A stretch of DNA of 64,000 nt from assembly GCF_030272615.1 (NCBI RefSeq), contig NC_081412.1, positions 691,054,083 through 691,118,082 on the forward strand, read 5' to 3'. Of the stretch, positions 20,101 through 30,467 are shown piece after piece. The stretch's first letter is position 1. Each line of letters starts with the position of its first letter. The position numbers and the translations under genes were made by a program. Source of the DNA: Cryptomeria japonica. Lineage: Eukaryota; Streptophyta; Pinopsida; Cupressales; Cupressaceae. Under the pieces are notes generated by a model. It saw only the letters and a program-made list of their open reading frames with translations. It did not search any database and had not been told where the DNA came from.

Positions 20101-21457
20101 TTCAACACGCTACGAGTTCTTGGTAGAACAGCTTTGGATCCCCGCTTATGATATCCCCGAATCCGAGATGATATGTCGCCTTGTCGGTTCTGAATCCCCA
20201 TGGTATGGTGAGTTCTACACTTATCTCCGTGATCACCCCCTTCCTCCCAACCAATCAAATAACCAACGTAAAACCTTCATTCGCCAAACTGCTCGATATA
20301 CCATTATTGCCGAAACCCTATACCGACGCGGTCTTGATGGTACTCTCCTTCGATGTCTGGAACAAGGTGAGATAACAAAGGCTTTGGAAGAGGTACATGA
20401 AGGAATTTGCGGGACTCATTCAAGTGGTCCATCACTCGCCAAGAAACTCCTGCGAGCTGGATATTATTGGCCATCTATGGAAAAGGATTCCTACTACTTT
20501 GTCAAAAAATGCAAGAAATGTCAAGTTCATGGCGACCTGATACATGCACCGGCCCAGGAACTGCAACCAATCACAACACCATGGCCTTTTTGTCAATGGG
20601 GTCTTGATCTTGTGGGTAAAATCCATCCATCTTCATCCAATGGCCATAAATTCATTATTACCGCCACCGAATATTTCACCAAGTGGATCGAAGCTGTTCC
20701 ACTTACCCAAGTCACCGGCAAGCAGATCGCCTCATTCATCCTCAATTACATCATCTGCCGGTATGGTGTGCCCATGTCCATTGTCACAGATAACGGTCTT
20801 CCTTTCAAAAATCAGGATGTCCGTGAGCTTTGTGAGAAATTTCATATCCAACACCGCTTTTCCACTCCCTATTACCCACAAGGCAATGGTCAGGCCGAAG
20901 CATCCAATAAAAACATATTGAGGATCCTAAAGAAGACAGTCAATGATGCCGGCCGTGATTGGCATGTTCAATTGAATCCAGCGCTATGGGCATATCGAAC
21001 TAGCATTCGGACCCCTACAGGTGCAACTCCTTATTCATTGGTCTATGGTGCTGAAGCTATCTTACCTATTGAGGTCGAGATACCATCCTTACGAGTTTCA
21101 TTGCAGAATCTCATCGATGATGAAGCATACAGAGTATCTCGTCTTCAGGACTTAGAGTTACTAGATGAGAAGCGACAAGCTGCATACAATCACCTCAAAG
21201 CCTATCAGCAGCGCATGAGTAGAAGCTACAATCACCGAGTTAGATCTCGTACATTTGAGGTAGGTGATCTTGTTCTTCGAGAAAATCCTCGCAACCAACC
21301 AAACAGAGAACATCAAGGCAAGTTTGAATCAAACTGGTTGGGCCCATATGTTGTCACTGCTGTATTCGGGTCCGGGGCATATCAGTTGGCTACATCAGAT
21401 GGAGAACCGCTCGCAGATCCAATCAATAGCATGCACCTCAAACGGTTTTATACCTAA
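14171..21457 (+). CDS. TatA Gag-Pol polyprotein, uninterrupted
   Basis: It makes the Gag shell and all enzymes for copying and integrating the element. The start is the ATG at 14171 (AAAATGGCT; MAQTRSRSRQ), giving 2,428 residues; the frame is open upstream to 14066 but without ATG. Domains: Gag core about 180-330; a Cys-His block CEFHQGRGHKTSNC at 463-476; protease with DNG at 684-686 in place of the usual DTG or DSG; a G-patch domain about 928-970; a Pro/Ala/Ile-rich linker about 1000-1100; RT with YVDD at 1555-1558; an RNase H whose first Asp is lost (YISATSTALG); an archaeal-type RNase H starting FDGS with D1851; INT zinc finger HHCC about 2076-2120; INT core with D2146, D2207 and E2243 (35-residue spacing); a GPY-type C-terminus (WLGPYVV). 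No stop or frameshift is present. Confidence 0.95.
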   Translation: MAQTRSRSRQREIEIEEEEDNLNEFQEALGGNVNDENPSTPTPSTIERVQHNPHFNRLFDEILRSNADAHFLRLAQEGAKLPSDFDLAQLRQTSERQSHHEEERRRDPIRYNIPRGNPPPPPPNEMEMLRQQVENLAQQLHSGVRTNQFSLNDICPYPFDRNLYMPPFPRGFETPKFEKYRGKGDPRDHVREFHSACLEVAYEDTYLMRLFPQSLGGTTTSWFSRLPGGIRTFEELIQKFLSHYSYNIERDITMADLCNTKQKPGELFSVFLQRWRQMSSRRSLQLPERELVEIFISNLNEEMEFHLDVKDTDSFNDMITKGIKCERALIKKGLIKIFNEPKDAPRPRFNSDKPNFWNKNKNIVNDGVVDARTVQNAQPVVRFAGQNPPPQNNTNVPLNQGRITSQDEPRPRPQKQKRTYTPLGEPIETVLRQLLSQNLVTLPKLSNYEPQVKPAWWRDTEHCEFHQGRGHKTSNCHRLKDLIQDLIDRGEIEIEGHDPKTTNNDHQMFKNPLPSQDQRGPSTSRRGPDTTDYTHAAYNYTVNHLYDASEQIATITFKNPTSNCNVVTRRGKVTIKAAPQGTTSVPKQYNLVEQLDKTPALISILELLRLSPSHKTILDQALQEASVPANLNTDQFQAMVGTLKSSPCLTFSESDNSSFQQPHNASLHIEGFVNQHRIKRVLIDNGAGLNICTLQLVTALGYAVESVDPRKKITIKAYDDAERSSKGAVVLPIRVGPVVKHIICQVLDLPLPYNLLLGRPWIHAMQAVPSTYHQCIKFPHNGVEITILGDANPFAFCHNISHQPEITVPNNREAISSTSYVNPASLASSNTPMPKQEKLKMKVAEEGPGEYNLSQLFCVGQMPTSPRTHGKPQQLLQQPLITPACALTPFILGKSQEEETQDEDLADWIYKDPITTDKPQVTLPTEQYGKGLLIMQRMGYDGQSALGYCKQGRHEPLLPEFKPKGNTGLGFEKEILPKLRFKGKPSKPFCPPTAKRTPFIIKAPSSTIPTAPSRLTIPPQPSTIPIIPPNEPVILSATPFVAATILEPAAASMAPVVPAEATESPLPILPVTNPLNPITIPAAPITTKIHKPITPAVFNSKDIPVWYSNRMLESDSETDSHEWEFDSVQLNTSDEEDTSPPPPRKDIPVYGEAQIKTTWVPELETSSTDPTSHPTPDSDRESTINDLHHTVLTLTDTSPALNLIDEVMPIIHPELIEWNQPNPPCLDLFQNDEAIIDFLELRDNLPSGDHKAGFAIELNSTAYFGADAKPFSCKNITLKHGSSSENHTVALFDPTKVKRKSVSNGENLSEAPEDEGFDILPANTQQERSMILIEETKEYNVGTPENPHIIHLASLLTPEEQPQFIKFFQQRQINFAWSYADMPGLDPDLVMHHLIVAKGAKPVKQKLRKMHPQIAVLVKTELKKLLDVGFIRPIDHAEWISNIVPVGKPKGGIRICTDFRDLNKACPKDDFPLPNIDIIVDLTAGHAMLSLMDGFSGYNQIKIAPEDQHKTAFTCPWGTYCWNVMPFGLKNAGATYQRAMTTIFHDMMHTMMEDYVDDLLAKSLTREGHLHILDKIFDRLEQYHVRLNPKKCVFGVTSGKLLGYIVSSKGIEVDPAKVKAIMDMPPPRNISQLRTLQGRLQSIRRFIAQLADKCHPFTHLLHKNIRFQWDARCQQAFQALKDYLMNPPLLMPPDPSRPLLLYISATSTALGVLLEQHNAEGKECAVYYISRTLVGYELNYTPIERACLAVILAATKLRHYLLTHKVQLIAKIDPLKYLLSKAALTGRLAKWVMILSEFDIEYVDRKAIKGQVIADQLADAPLIGDHPLISNFPDEEIFMITEAQSWKLYFDGSYTRHGSGAGILFITPQGDSIPKSYRLTFPCTNNIAEYEALITGLRLAIQWKLKELQVYGDSQLVIRQATDEYQTKDDKLMPYKQMVDTLKTSFTTITFEQIPRDQNRAADAMATIASLLDLPQNSTRYEFLVEQLWIPAYDIPESEMICRLVGSESPWYGEFYTYLRDHPLPPNQSNNQRKTFIRQTARYTIIAETLYRRGLDGTLLRCLEQGEITKALEEVHEGICGTHSSGPSLAKKLLRAGYYWPSMEKDSYYFVKKCKKCQVHGDLIHAPAQELQPITTPWPFCQWGLDLVGKIHPSSSNGHKFIITATEYFTKWIEAVPLTQVTGKQIASFILNYIICRYGVPMSIVTDNGLPFKNQDVRELCEKFHIQHRFSTPYYPQGNGQAEASNKNILRILKKTVNDAGRDWHVQLNPALWAYRTSIRTPTGATPYSLVYGAEAILPIEVEIPSLRVSLQNLIDDEAYRVSRLQDLELLDEKRQAAYNHLKAYQQRMSRSYNHRVRSRTFEVGDLVLRENPRNQPNREHQGKFESNWLGPYVVTAVFGSGAYQLATSDGEPLADPINSMHLKRFYT

Positions 21458-23813
21458 GGTATACATATCAGAAAATATCAAAAACATTCAGAAAATGTCC
21501 TAAAGAAAATACAAAACCATTCAAAACAAAAAAAAAGTAAAGAAAAATCATGCATCCAAACGGTGAACAACCACTCCGGTGGCACCTTGGGTAAGTGCGA
21601 TGGTGAAAACCTGGCAAACAGGCGCCACTCGTAAAGGCAATGGCTCCAGTATCTTTCAGGCTCGTTGCGATCACATTCATACATACACACATCCATCCAT
21701 CTAACCATGGCTTGTTATTTGATCTGTCATCCAAGAAAGTACTTCATGCGTCTAGCATCCCGCTTTTTCATAAATCATGTCCAACTTGGGGGCAATGCCC
21801 TTACAATCTAGATGATGGAAGTGGATTCTACATTACTGGTGATTCATTGGCAAAAACATTCAAAAATGTCTCGCAAAATACAAAAACATTCAAAAATGTC
21901 TCACAAAATACAAAAACATTCAAAAATGACTCACAAAATCCACAAACATTCAAAAACTATTACACAAAATCCAAAAACATCAAAAAACCATCGAAAATCA
22001 CCAAAAAAAACATGACAACACCTTGTACATATTCATCCGATCAGATACAAAATACTCATACAAATGACCACTTATCACTCGACCAACACAATCAACATCA
22101 ACAATCCAAACTGTCTTAAACAAGGATGCATCCTTCCTTATCAAAACAAAGACAAGATGACATTTTCTTTGACAAGAAAATTATGTTAAGCTATCAAATA
22201 CTTGATTGATTTATGAGTACAATCATTTGTTTATCTGTATCGGGATCTTTCAGCATTGTTTTGTATCATTTGCGCATTACTTCCGATGAAGTTCTGGGGC
22301 ATGTACTAATGGTGTCTACGTGGGAAGTTCACCAAGCTACGTGATCTTATGCAAAATGCAGTCATAGATCACTACGGCTTCCTGACTACAGCGTATACCT
22401 CGACCATATGAGCATGAACCATTACCAAGGATCCATATTCTTTATTCTTTATGTATATATTGTTTGTTTGCAGGTACAATTCTCTTTCTTTGGTTCCTCC
22501 TACCTCATCCAAACTGGATAAAGGTTTTATCTCTTATTACGGTATGCACTTGTCTCAGGATATGATCAGCCTAAGATCAAGGAGGACGATCCAAGTCATG
22601 CATGAACGGAGATAATCCTTGTATGTCCCGCAAGCAATACTCAGGTCAACTTGATCCATTATATCAAGTTGCTTGTATTAACTTGCTATATCAAAATCCA
22701 TGTAAGAAATACTCTGGTCATCTTGAATCTTTATGTCAAGTTGCTTGTATTCTCTTCCAACATTTTAAAGCTCAATGATGAAAATAAAGCACCATGGATC
22801 ATCATTCCATCTCATCTATATATACTGCATTTCGTTGCATTCCATCCATCCATACATTCATAAATAGCTGCATATCATTCATACATAGTAATGACAATGG
22901 ATACTCTATTTTCCTCTTCTTCCATAGGAATGTAATAGGTCCTCCATTTCTTCTATCTAACATCAAATCCCCCCTCACCCTCCCTATCTTGATCATCAAC
23001 ATCATCCTAATCCCTTCATTGCTTCCCATCCTCACTCATCCACAAAATTAAGCCAGTTACTCTATCTACACAGATACATCGACTCTCACACACCTAGACT
23101 ATCAACAGATACTCTGATCAAGTATCTTCGGGTCTCAACAGGTAATCGATTATGGTAATCCTAGACTACATCAGGCATTTATCACAATGACCTAGTCTCA
23201 ACGGGGTTGCCATGATTCCCCACAACCATCCATCACACGCACACACTATCAATTGATCAACCAATCAAACACAATCCAACGGACAATTACATCAATTGTC
23301 TACGTCTCAACGAGTATTTTGCTTCATATACCTTGACTTCATCGGGCAATTACATCAATTGTCTAAGTCACCATCAGGTCACTTTGATTCACTTACTCAG
23401 ACTTTATCATGTCCAAGCGACCAACTGACATCAACTGTCACGCTTTGACTTGACCGAGGCAATTAAACCGATTGCACCAGATTGTCCAAACAATTTTGAT
23501 CAATTGTATAGCATCAATCCAAACCCCACACTACATCTGCTATGTATCTCTTGCATGACCTCAGGGTACTCGCTGGCTTGTTGTTTCTTCATATTCACTC
23601 CATTTTCTCCCATTCTTTCATCATTAGTTCTAATTTCTTCTATTCTACCTCCCCTCCACTTTTCATTCTTTTTCGAGAGATCGCCCGATTTTTCAAAAAA
23701 CAATTCGGCCCATCTCTCGAGGGGGCATACCACCCATTAAATTTACATTTTATGGGGCATTTCTTCACACCTATTTTTCTTTCTTTGAAACGACGCGATA
23801 AACCACACCGTCT
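21458..23813 (+). other. TatA 3' region between pol and polypurine tract
   Basis: A 2.36-kb non-coding stretch. It contains 30-bp tandem repeats at 21851-22003 and, from about 23100 to 23510, loosely repeated ATCAATTGTCTA and TCTCAAC motifs. Reading frames here are short and low-complexity, and I see no gene or env-like ORF. Confidence 0.7.
21851..22003 (+). repeat. 30-bp tandem repeat in TatA 3' region
   Basis: Units begin CAAAAACATTCAAAAATG at 21851, 21881 and 21911. Two further degenerate units follow to about 22003. The first two differ at a single base. A weaker echo lies at 21475-21530. Confidence 0.9.
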
Positions 23814-23827
23814 CAAAGAGGGGCAAA
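23814..23827 (+). other. TatA polypurine tract
   Basis: CAAAGAGGGGCAAA directly precedes the TG of the 3' LTR at 23828. Confidence 0.85.
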
Positions 23828-25557
23828 TGTAGTCACATAAATTTGTCCACTTAATTAAATGAATACTTAGTATTTATTTGATTATTTAACCATCAATTAA
23901 TAATTAATTAAATTAATATTTAATTAATTCATCTTAACCCTATTCTCCTATTAATTAAATAAATTATTCAATTTATTTGATTTAATTCACTTAACCAAAT
24001 TCAGACCATTAATTAAATAAATAAATCATATTTATTTAATTAAATCTTCTCTCACATTTAAATAAATTAATATTTATTTAAAACCCCCAAAATCCCACCT
24101 CTCACATTTAAATAAATAAATCATTTATTTAAATCACCTTTATCCTCCACCCACTTGCATTTTCCTACAAATGCAAGTTGCACAATTATTTTAAATAAAT
24201 AATTTATTTAAATCACCTTTATCCTCCACCCACTTGTATTTTCCTACAAAAGCAAGTTGCACAACTATTTTAAATAAATTATTTATTTAAAATCCTATTT
24301 ATCCTCACCCACTTGAAACCTTTAATGGTTTCCCTTAAAGTAGTCAAACTTGATGGCTTTAAAGTCTTCAAACTTGATGGCTTCCTTCTATAGTCTTCTT
24401 AAGACTTTAATGGTTTTCCTTAAAGTCTTCAAGCCTTTAATGGTTTCCCTCAAAGTCTTCAAGCATTTTAAATGCTTTATCTTCTTTTTCTCATTTAAAT
24501 AAATTAATATTTATTTAAATATTTATCCAAATTCAACTTACACCATTTAATTGAAATAAATGATTTTATTTTAATTGAAAATACCAAAATTTCTCCCACT
24601 TGCATTTTCCTACAAAATCCACTTGTATGCCTAAACCCCTTCTAGATTCTTCTAAACCCTTCCTAATTAGCCTAAATTCATCCCTTAAATATTGTCACAT
24701 TCCTAAGCAAATTGGAGTCACTTCTCAAAGACTCCAAAGTCTTTGAAAAGCAATTAATGCTTTGTGTGTTCAACAAATTAACCCTCAAAGTCTTGGATAA
24801 CCTTTGAAAGCTTCCAACCTTCAACCACTAAATGGCTCAAAGTCTTTGATAACCATTGAAGGCTTTCAACCTTCAACCACTTAATCCCCAAAGTCTCCAA
24901 TAACCATTAATGGTTACCTCAAACCCTCCCACATGGTTAAAACATTTGTTTTGACTCAACCTCTACCCAACCCAAAGGTCTCATCAGGCCATTAATGCTT
25001 TGACCATGATTATCTCTTAAACATTTGCACAAAGGTTTATCCTTGGATTAACTCTTAATCCAGTGGGTAATCTTAATTTAGACTTGGCCCTTGATTAAAC
25101 CATTCAATCTTAACCCTTCATTTCCCCATTTCTTCTATAAATAGAACCCTTCTCCTCAAGCAAAAGAGAAGCATTTTAGAGTATTGTTGTTATACTGGCA
25201 TTAGCATAGAGCTTTTTCATAGCATCACTATCTACTCTAGCATAGTATTTAGCTTTTCATTTCATATTTGAAGCTTAGTATTAAATCTCAATCCTCCATA
25301 AGCATCCATAGTGCAAAAAGCTGCTGAGAGCTACACTCATTTGGGACTTGGAGAGGAGAGGAACAAGGGAGGAGCAACTATGAGCATCTTGATTAGCTAT
25401 TTCATTTTATGTTTATATGCTTTCTATTTCATGCTTAATATCTCTCTTGATATGCCTGTTTAGGATAATCTTTTGTTGCTAACACTAACGTTTGTTTCTT
25501 GTGCTCTTGTGTGTGTTGCCATCAAACAGATTTTCTAATCCTTTTTGCAGAGCATCA
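23828..25557 (+). repeat. TatA 3' LTR
   Basis: It is 1,730 bp, the same length as the 5' LTR, and identical to it by eye except at 24307. It is followed by the target duplication GATAC and then by GypC protease sequence. Confidence 0.95.
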
Positions 25558-28500
25558 GATACAATTCCATGGATTCAAAACAAATCCCCTTGCATGGTCA
25601 AATTAAGGATGTGCAGGTTGCTCTAGCAGCTCATCCTAATAAAAGGGTGAAATTGACTATCCTTGTGGTTGATATACCTGCCAGTTATGGCATGTTTCTA
25701 AGCAGAACTTTTTTGTAAAGACCTGGGAGGGGAAATTAAAATGGATTGGTCATGGGAACTATTCCAGTAGGAAAACAAAAGGTGGTATTGCAACCAAAAA
25801 CTAAGGCAAAATTTACCGTGTTTTCTTCTGATGATCCTAAGTCTCAAATATTATATAAGGAGTGTGATTTCGGTAATTGCATGATTTTCTCTAATGACCA
25901 GGGAAAAAACCCAGTACTTGAACCTGATTTCTCTAATAATCCCTCAGTCATGGAATTTGATGGTAGTTTCTTGTCAGTTGGTTCAAGTGCAGGAGTCATT
26001 TTGATTTCTCCTAACAATGAAAAGTTTCATTTTTCTTTTAAATTGGAATTCAAGAACACTAATAATACAACAGAATATGAAGCTCTATTATTGGTGTTAG
26101 AGGAAGCTAAAAAGAAAGGGATAAAGATTCTTCAGGTTAAAGGGGATGATGAGTTGATTGTTAAGCATGTGAGAGGTATTTTTTCTATGAATAATGAAAG
26201 GCTTGAGCATTATATAAATAGAGTCTGGGATCAATTAGAAAGTATTGATACATTTTCAATTGTGGCAATCTCTAGAAATCAGAATACACAGGCTGATTCA
26301 CTTGTTGTGTCAACTTCCCTTCTACTTCCTCATCCTGATTTTAAGGAGGAAACGTATAGAATTGAGGTGGTCTATCGTTATAATGTGCCTGATAATTCTA
26401 AGTCTTGGCAGGTCTTTGAAAGTGATAAAAAAATTGATAATTTTCTGTAAAGTGCAGATATGTTCATGACAACATTATTTGAAGGTTATGGCTATGAATG
26501 TAAGGAATTATGTCCTGATCTAGGGGATAATCTAGATGAAAATATTATTCAATTAAAAGGAAACAAAATTCCCAAGGTTCTGGTGTCTTTTGAAAATTGT
26601 TTGATTGCCATGATAGGTATATTGGAAGAAAAAATATGCCCAATTATAGTGAATCAGGAGATTATGAAAAGTTAAATATAGGGGGTGATGCTAACCCAAA
26701 ATTTGTTAATCTAGGAAAGTGTTGCATGCTTGAGGAAAAGCATAGGTTTATTAACCTTTTGCTAAACTATAAGGATGTCTTTTCTTGGTCTTATGATGAC
26801 TTGAAAATTTTTTAGGGAAGGTCAGTTTCAACATCATATTCCTTTGAAACCAAGAGCAATACCTTTAAGACAGAAGTTGAGAAACTATAATCCTCATGTT
26901 GCAAATGTTATATTTTAAAGAAGTGGATAAGATGTTGAAATCCGGAATCATATATCCAATTCATCATTCAACTTGGGTAGCGAACATTGTCCCCATGTGT
27001 AAGAAAAATGGGGAAATTAGAATTTGTGTGGATTTCAAGAATTTAAATCAGGCCAATCTCAAAGACAATTATCCCCTACCGATCATGGATCATATCCTTC
27101 AAACCGTTGCTGGATTAGATGATGTCAATGTTAGATGGGTTCTTTGGTTATAACCAAATAGGAGTGGTTGAGGAAGACCAACACAAAATTGCCTTCACAA
27201 CCCCATGAGGAACCTTTGCATACAACTGCATGCCCTTTGGCTTAATAAATGCTGGCACAACCTTCCAGAGGGAAATGAACCTCTCTTTTGGTTATTTGAT
27301 TAATAAAACAATTGTTATCTATTTGGATGATTTAACTGTCTTTTCTAGGAGAAGAAAGAACCACTTGAGATATTTGTGGATTGTCTTGCAGAGGTGTAGA
27401 GATCATGGTATTTCTTTGAACCTGAATAAATCTTTCTTCTGTGTCATAGAAGGGAAGCTATTAGGGCATCTCATCTCAAAGGATGGTATTTAAATTGATC
27501 CAAATAGAGTAAGAGTCATCCAATAGTTGACTCTTCCATCCAATAGAAGTGGTGTTAAGTCCTTCTTTGGGCAAGTTAATTTTCTCAGAAGATTTGTGCT
27601 AGATTTTGTAGAGATCACTAAGCATATTGTGGGAATGATGAGAAATAAACAAGTTTTTAAGTGGAATGAAGAAGGAAAGAAGGCCTTTGAAAAGTTGACA
27701 GAGGCTATCGCTTAGGCACCCACTTTGGTCAACCCATATTTTCAAAAAGAATTCATTATTTACTGTTATGCCTCTAAACACACCATGTTCGGTATTCTTC
27801 TACAAAAGAATGAACAGAATGATGAAGTTCCTATATCCTTCATGAGCATGTCTCTTAAGAAACATTAAATCCAATATTCTTTGATCAAGAAGCAAGCATT
27901 TGTAGTGGTTAAAGTCGTTAAGCATTTCAGGTATTATATCCTGCATTCTCATTCTATTATGTTTGTTCCTCATTCAAAGGTGAAGAGTATCCTAACCTAG
28001 TAGGAGGTTGGTATGAATAATAATGCTTTTTGGGTCTTGAAGATACAGAAGTTTGATTTAGATACTAAGCCAACAAATCTTGTACAAGGATAGGGTCTGT
28101 GTCGATTGATTGCTGATAATAGGGAGAACAAAAATGAAGAGTTACCGACAGTCCTATTTGTCAGTCTTCAAGACCCATGGTTTGTTGATGTGGCACATTA
28201 TTTGACATATGGAGAATGTCCAGAGCACCTGTCTCCAAGGGAGAGAATAAATCTAAGGTTGAGGGTGGCAAAGTATATGATTTTTTATAACGTTTTGTAC
28301 AAAAAAGTATTGGATGGAACTTTTTTGAGGTGTGTGGACAAAGATCAGTAAGAAAATATTTTAAAGGCATTTCATGATGAGGCATGTGGTGGTCACTTCT
28401 CATCCACTATCATAGCTTTCAAAATTCTCATAAATTATTATTACTAGTCAGGGATGTTTAAAGATGCTTATAAATGGATAGCCAATTGTGAGAAGTGCAA

Positions 28501-29410
28501 ACTGTTTTCTGGAAGGCCACAGTTAGCAACGCTGCCGCTAAGACCTGTTGTTATAGAAGAGCCCTTTCAACAATGGTGGTTTAGACTTTATTGGGCCCCT
28601 TTCACCTCCTTCAAGTATAGGGCACACCCACATCTTGATGAAAGCTGACTATTTTACCAAGTGGGTAGAGTCCATCCTAGTTAAGAAAACTACTTATGCG
28701 TTTGTGTGTAACTTTCTGAAAGAAAATATATTAGTACACTTTGGTGTTCCTTAGAAGATTGTGATAGACAACGCCATAATTTTTTCCTCAACATAATTAT
28801 CTATGTTCTGCTATGACCATGGTATATCACTTTCTCATTCATCAAACTATTACCCATAGGGGAATGGATAGGCAAAGTCCAATAATAAAAACCTAATAGC
28901 TATTATGAGGAAGTTGGTGAGTGATAACTCTAAAGATTGGCACAAAAGGCTATATGAAGCACTGTGGGCCAATTGAACATCACCCAAAAGAGAAATAGGG
29001 ATTGCACCTTTTGAGCTAGCATATGCAGTGGGAGCTCAGTTATCACTTCCATTAGAGCTAGCGGCAAGCAATTGTAGACAGTGATTAAAGATCAGTATTT
29101 TCAGAGTTCTCTGGAGAAAAGAGTAATGTACCTGACCAAAATAGAGGAGGAAAGGAGTAAGCTAGTTGATCATATTACAAATCATCGGGCTTGGGTTAAG
29201 AAGATCTTTGATCGTAACACCATACCTAGGAAATTCATGCAAGGAGATCAATTTTTGTTGTGGGATAAAAGGAGAGAACCTAAAGGAGCTAATGGAAAAT
29301 TTGACTCTCTGGAAAGGACCATTCACAATCCATCAGGTATTGGGGCCTAACTCTTTTAAATTAAAATATCCAAATGGAACGATCTTGCCTCTATCCTATA
29401 ATGGGTAAGA
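25558..29410 (+). pseudogene. GypC pol remnant: PR end, archaeal-type RNase H, RT, RNase H, INT
   Basis: This is the continuation of the 8099-9706 frame after TatA. The protease C-terminus (ILVVDIPASYGMFLSRTF) ends near 25715 with a frameshift. ORF 25746-26450 holds a type I RNase H with FDGS, TEYEAL, KGDDEL and QADSL, lying before the RT rather than after it. RT follows in broken frames at 26896-27493 (GEIRICVDFKNLNQ, MPFGLINAGTTF, YLDD at 27320-27331). A second, degenerate RNase H is at 27740-27960 (IIYCYASKHTMFG, lacking the first Asp). INT runs from an HHCC finger at 28375-28505 to a C-terminal domain ending near 29405 (GPFTIHQVLGPNSFKL). Many stops make it non-functional. Confidence 0.9.
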
Positions 29411-30467
29411 TATAAAAATCTATCAATTGTGAAACAGGAGTCCCCTGATATTATACATAGTCTTAGTTTAGTTGTTTTGTTTTGGTGTTTTGGTTGTGTG
29501 GGTTTTGGTTTGTCTTGGTCCTTTTTCATGTTTGTAAGTCGATGCATAACCAGAGATTCTAGGTTCTTTTCCTAGTCCTTTACAGTCCTGGTCCCCAGTC
29601 AGAGCCAATTGTAACCCCGTGTTTTTGCACTCATTGATTTTTCTTAAATGGGTATATTTGTGCCGAGGTTATGTATGTTTAATTCAGCATAATTAATTCT
29701 CTTAAGTTGTCATCTTTTTTCTTTAAGTTTGTCCCAGCCAATGCATCTTTGTGTCTAAGTGTTCATTCCTTTGAACCTTTTGTTTGAACCTAAGGTTTAG
29801 TTCAAGAGTTCATCGATTCATTCGTTCACTGAGTCTTTGTGTGTATTATGCCTTAGTTGCGGCAAGTCTAACTTGTGTAGAAAAGTTTGTGCGAAGAATG
29901 AACTTGAACCTTTGAACCTTTGTTGGTTCAAGAGTTCAATGGTTCAATGTTTCAGTCGTTCAACATTCAAAATGGAAACATCATAAAAGTAGGAGGCCAA
30001 AGGAGGGAAATGACCATCATGGAAGAGAATATTCTGAGAATCTCAGTGATTGATTTTAAGGAATTCTCACTTAAGGGCGTAATCATTTTCTTGATAAGAG
30101 ATCGCACAAAGTGTTTTGTAATAAATGACTGTGTCACAAGTGTCACTTTAGCCACAACTCAACACGAGTGAATGAGTTGTGGTAAACATGAATCGCATTT
30201 TAAGCCACATATATCGTCCTTAAAAAAATATTTGTATCATCATGAAGAAGCCAAATTAGGGAAGGTAGAAGTTTGACGTTGGAGGTAATTTTCTCACTTC
30301 TCAGGATTAGAATACACTCAATTGCATGAAATTTGAGTTCAAAATATTTGTTGTCTCTGTCACTTGTGTGCCTCAAATAAGAAATTGATTATTTGTTGTT
30401 GTAGTAGCTATAGTGGGTTTGTCATTGCATTTTGTGTTAGTGTGTTGAATTTGGGTAAAAGTTGAAA
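29411..30467 (+). other. GypC region from INT end to LTR ORF; likely contains the 3' LTR start
   Basis: No gene is seen. A GT-rich low-complexity run lies at 29463-29520 and repeated GTTCA words at 29760-29960. A purine tract GGAGGCCAAAGGAGGGAAA ends at 30010 and is followed by TG; it is the best candidate polypurine tract and would put the 3' LTR start at 30011. The equivalent part of the 5' LTR is not in the window, so this cannot be checked here. Confidence 0.45.

Larger units (their letters stand above)
9707..25557 (+). mobile_element. TatA: full-length Tat-lineage Ty3/gypsy retrotransposon
   Basis: The element is 15,851 bp with two 1,730-bp LTRs, a perfect GATAC target duplication (9702-9706 and 25558-25562), a tRNA-Trp primer site, a 2.7-kb leader, one uninterrupted Gag-Pol ORF, a 2.4-kb 3' region and a polypurine tract. 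It interrupts the protease of GypC. I saw only one difference between the LTRs. Order of pol domains is PR, RT, RNase H, archaeal-type RNase H, INT, which is the Tat arrangement. All parts needed for autonomous movement appear present; actual activity is not shown. Confidence 0.95.

Noticed and set aside
21851-22003. Regular 30-bp repeats resembling a CRISPR array
   Set aside because: The units are contiguous without distinct spacers, lie in a plant retrotransposon 3' region and have no cas genes nearby.
29411-30467. An envelope-like gene downstream of GypC integrase
   Set aside because: No signal peptide, transmembrane segment or long frame is present, and the following ORF (30468 on) belongs to the LTR repeat.
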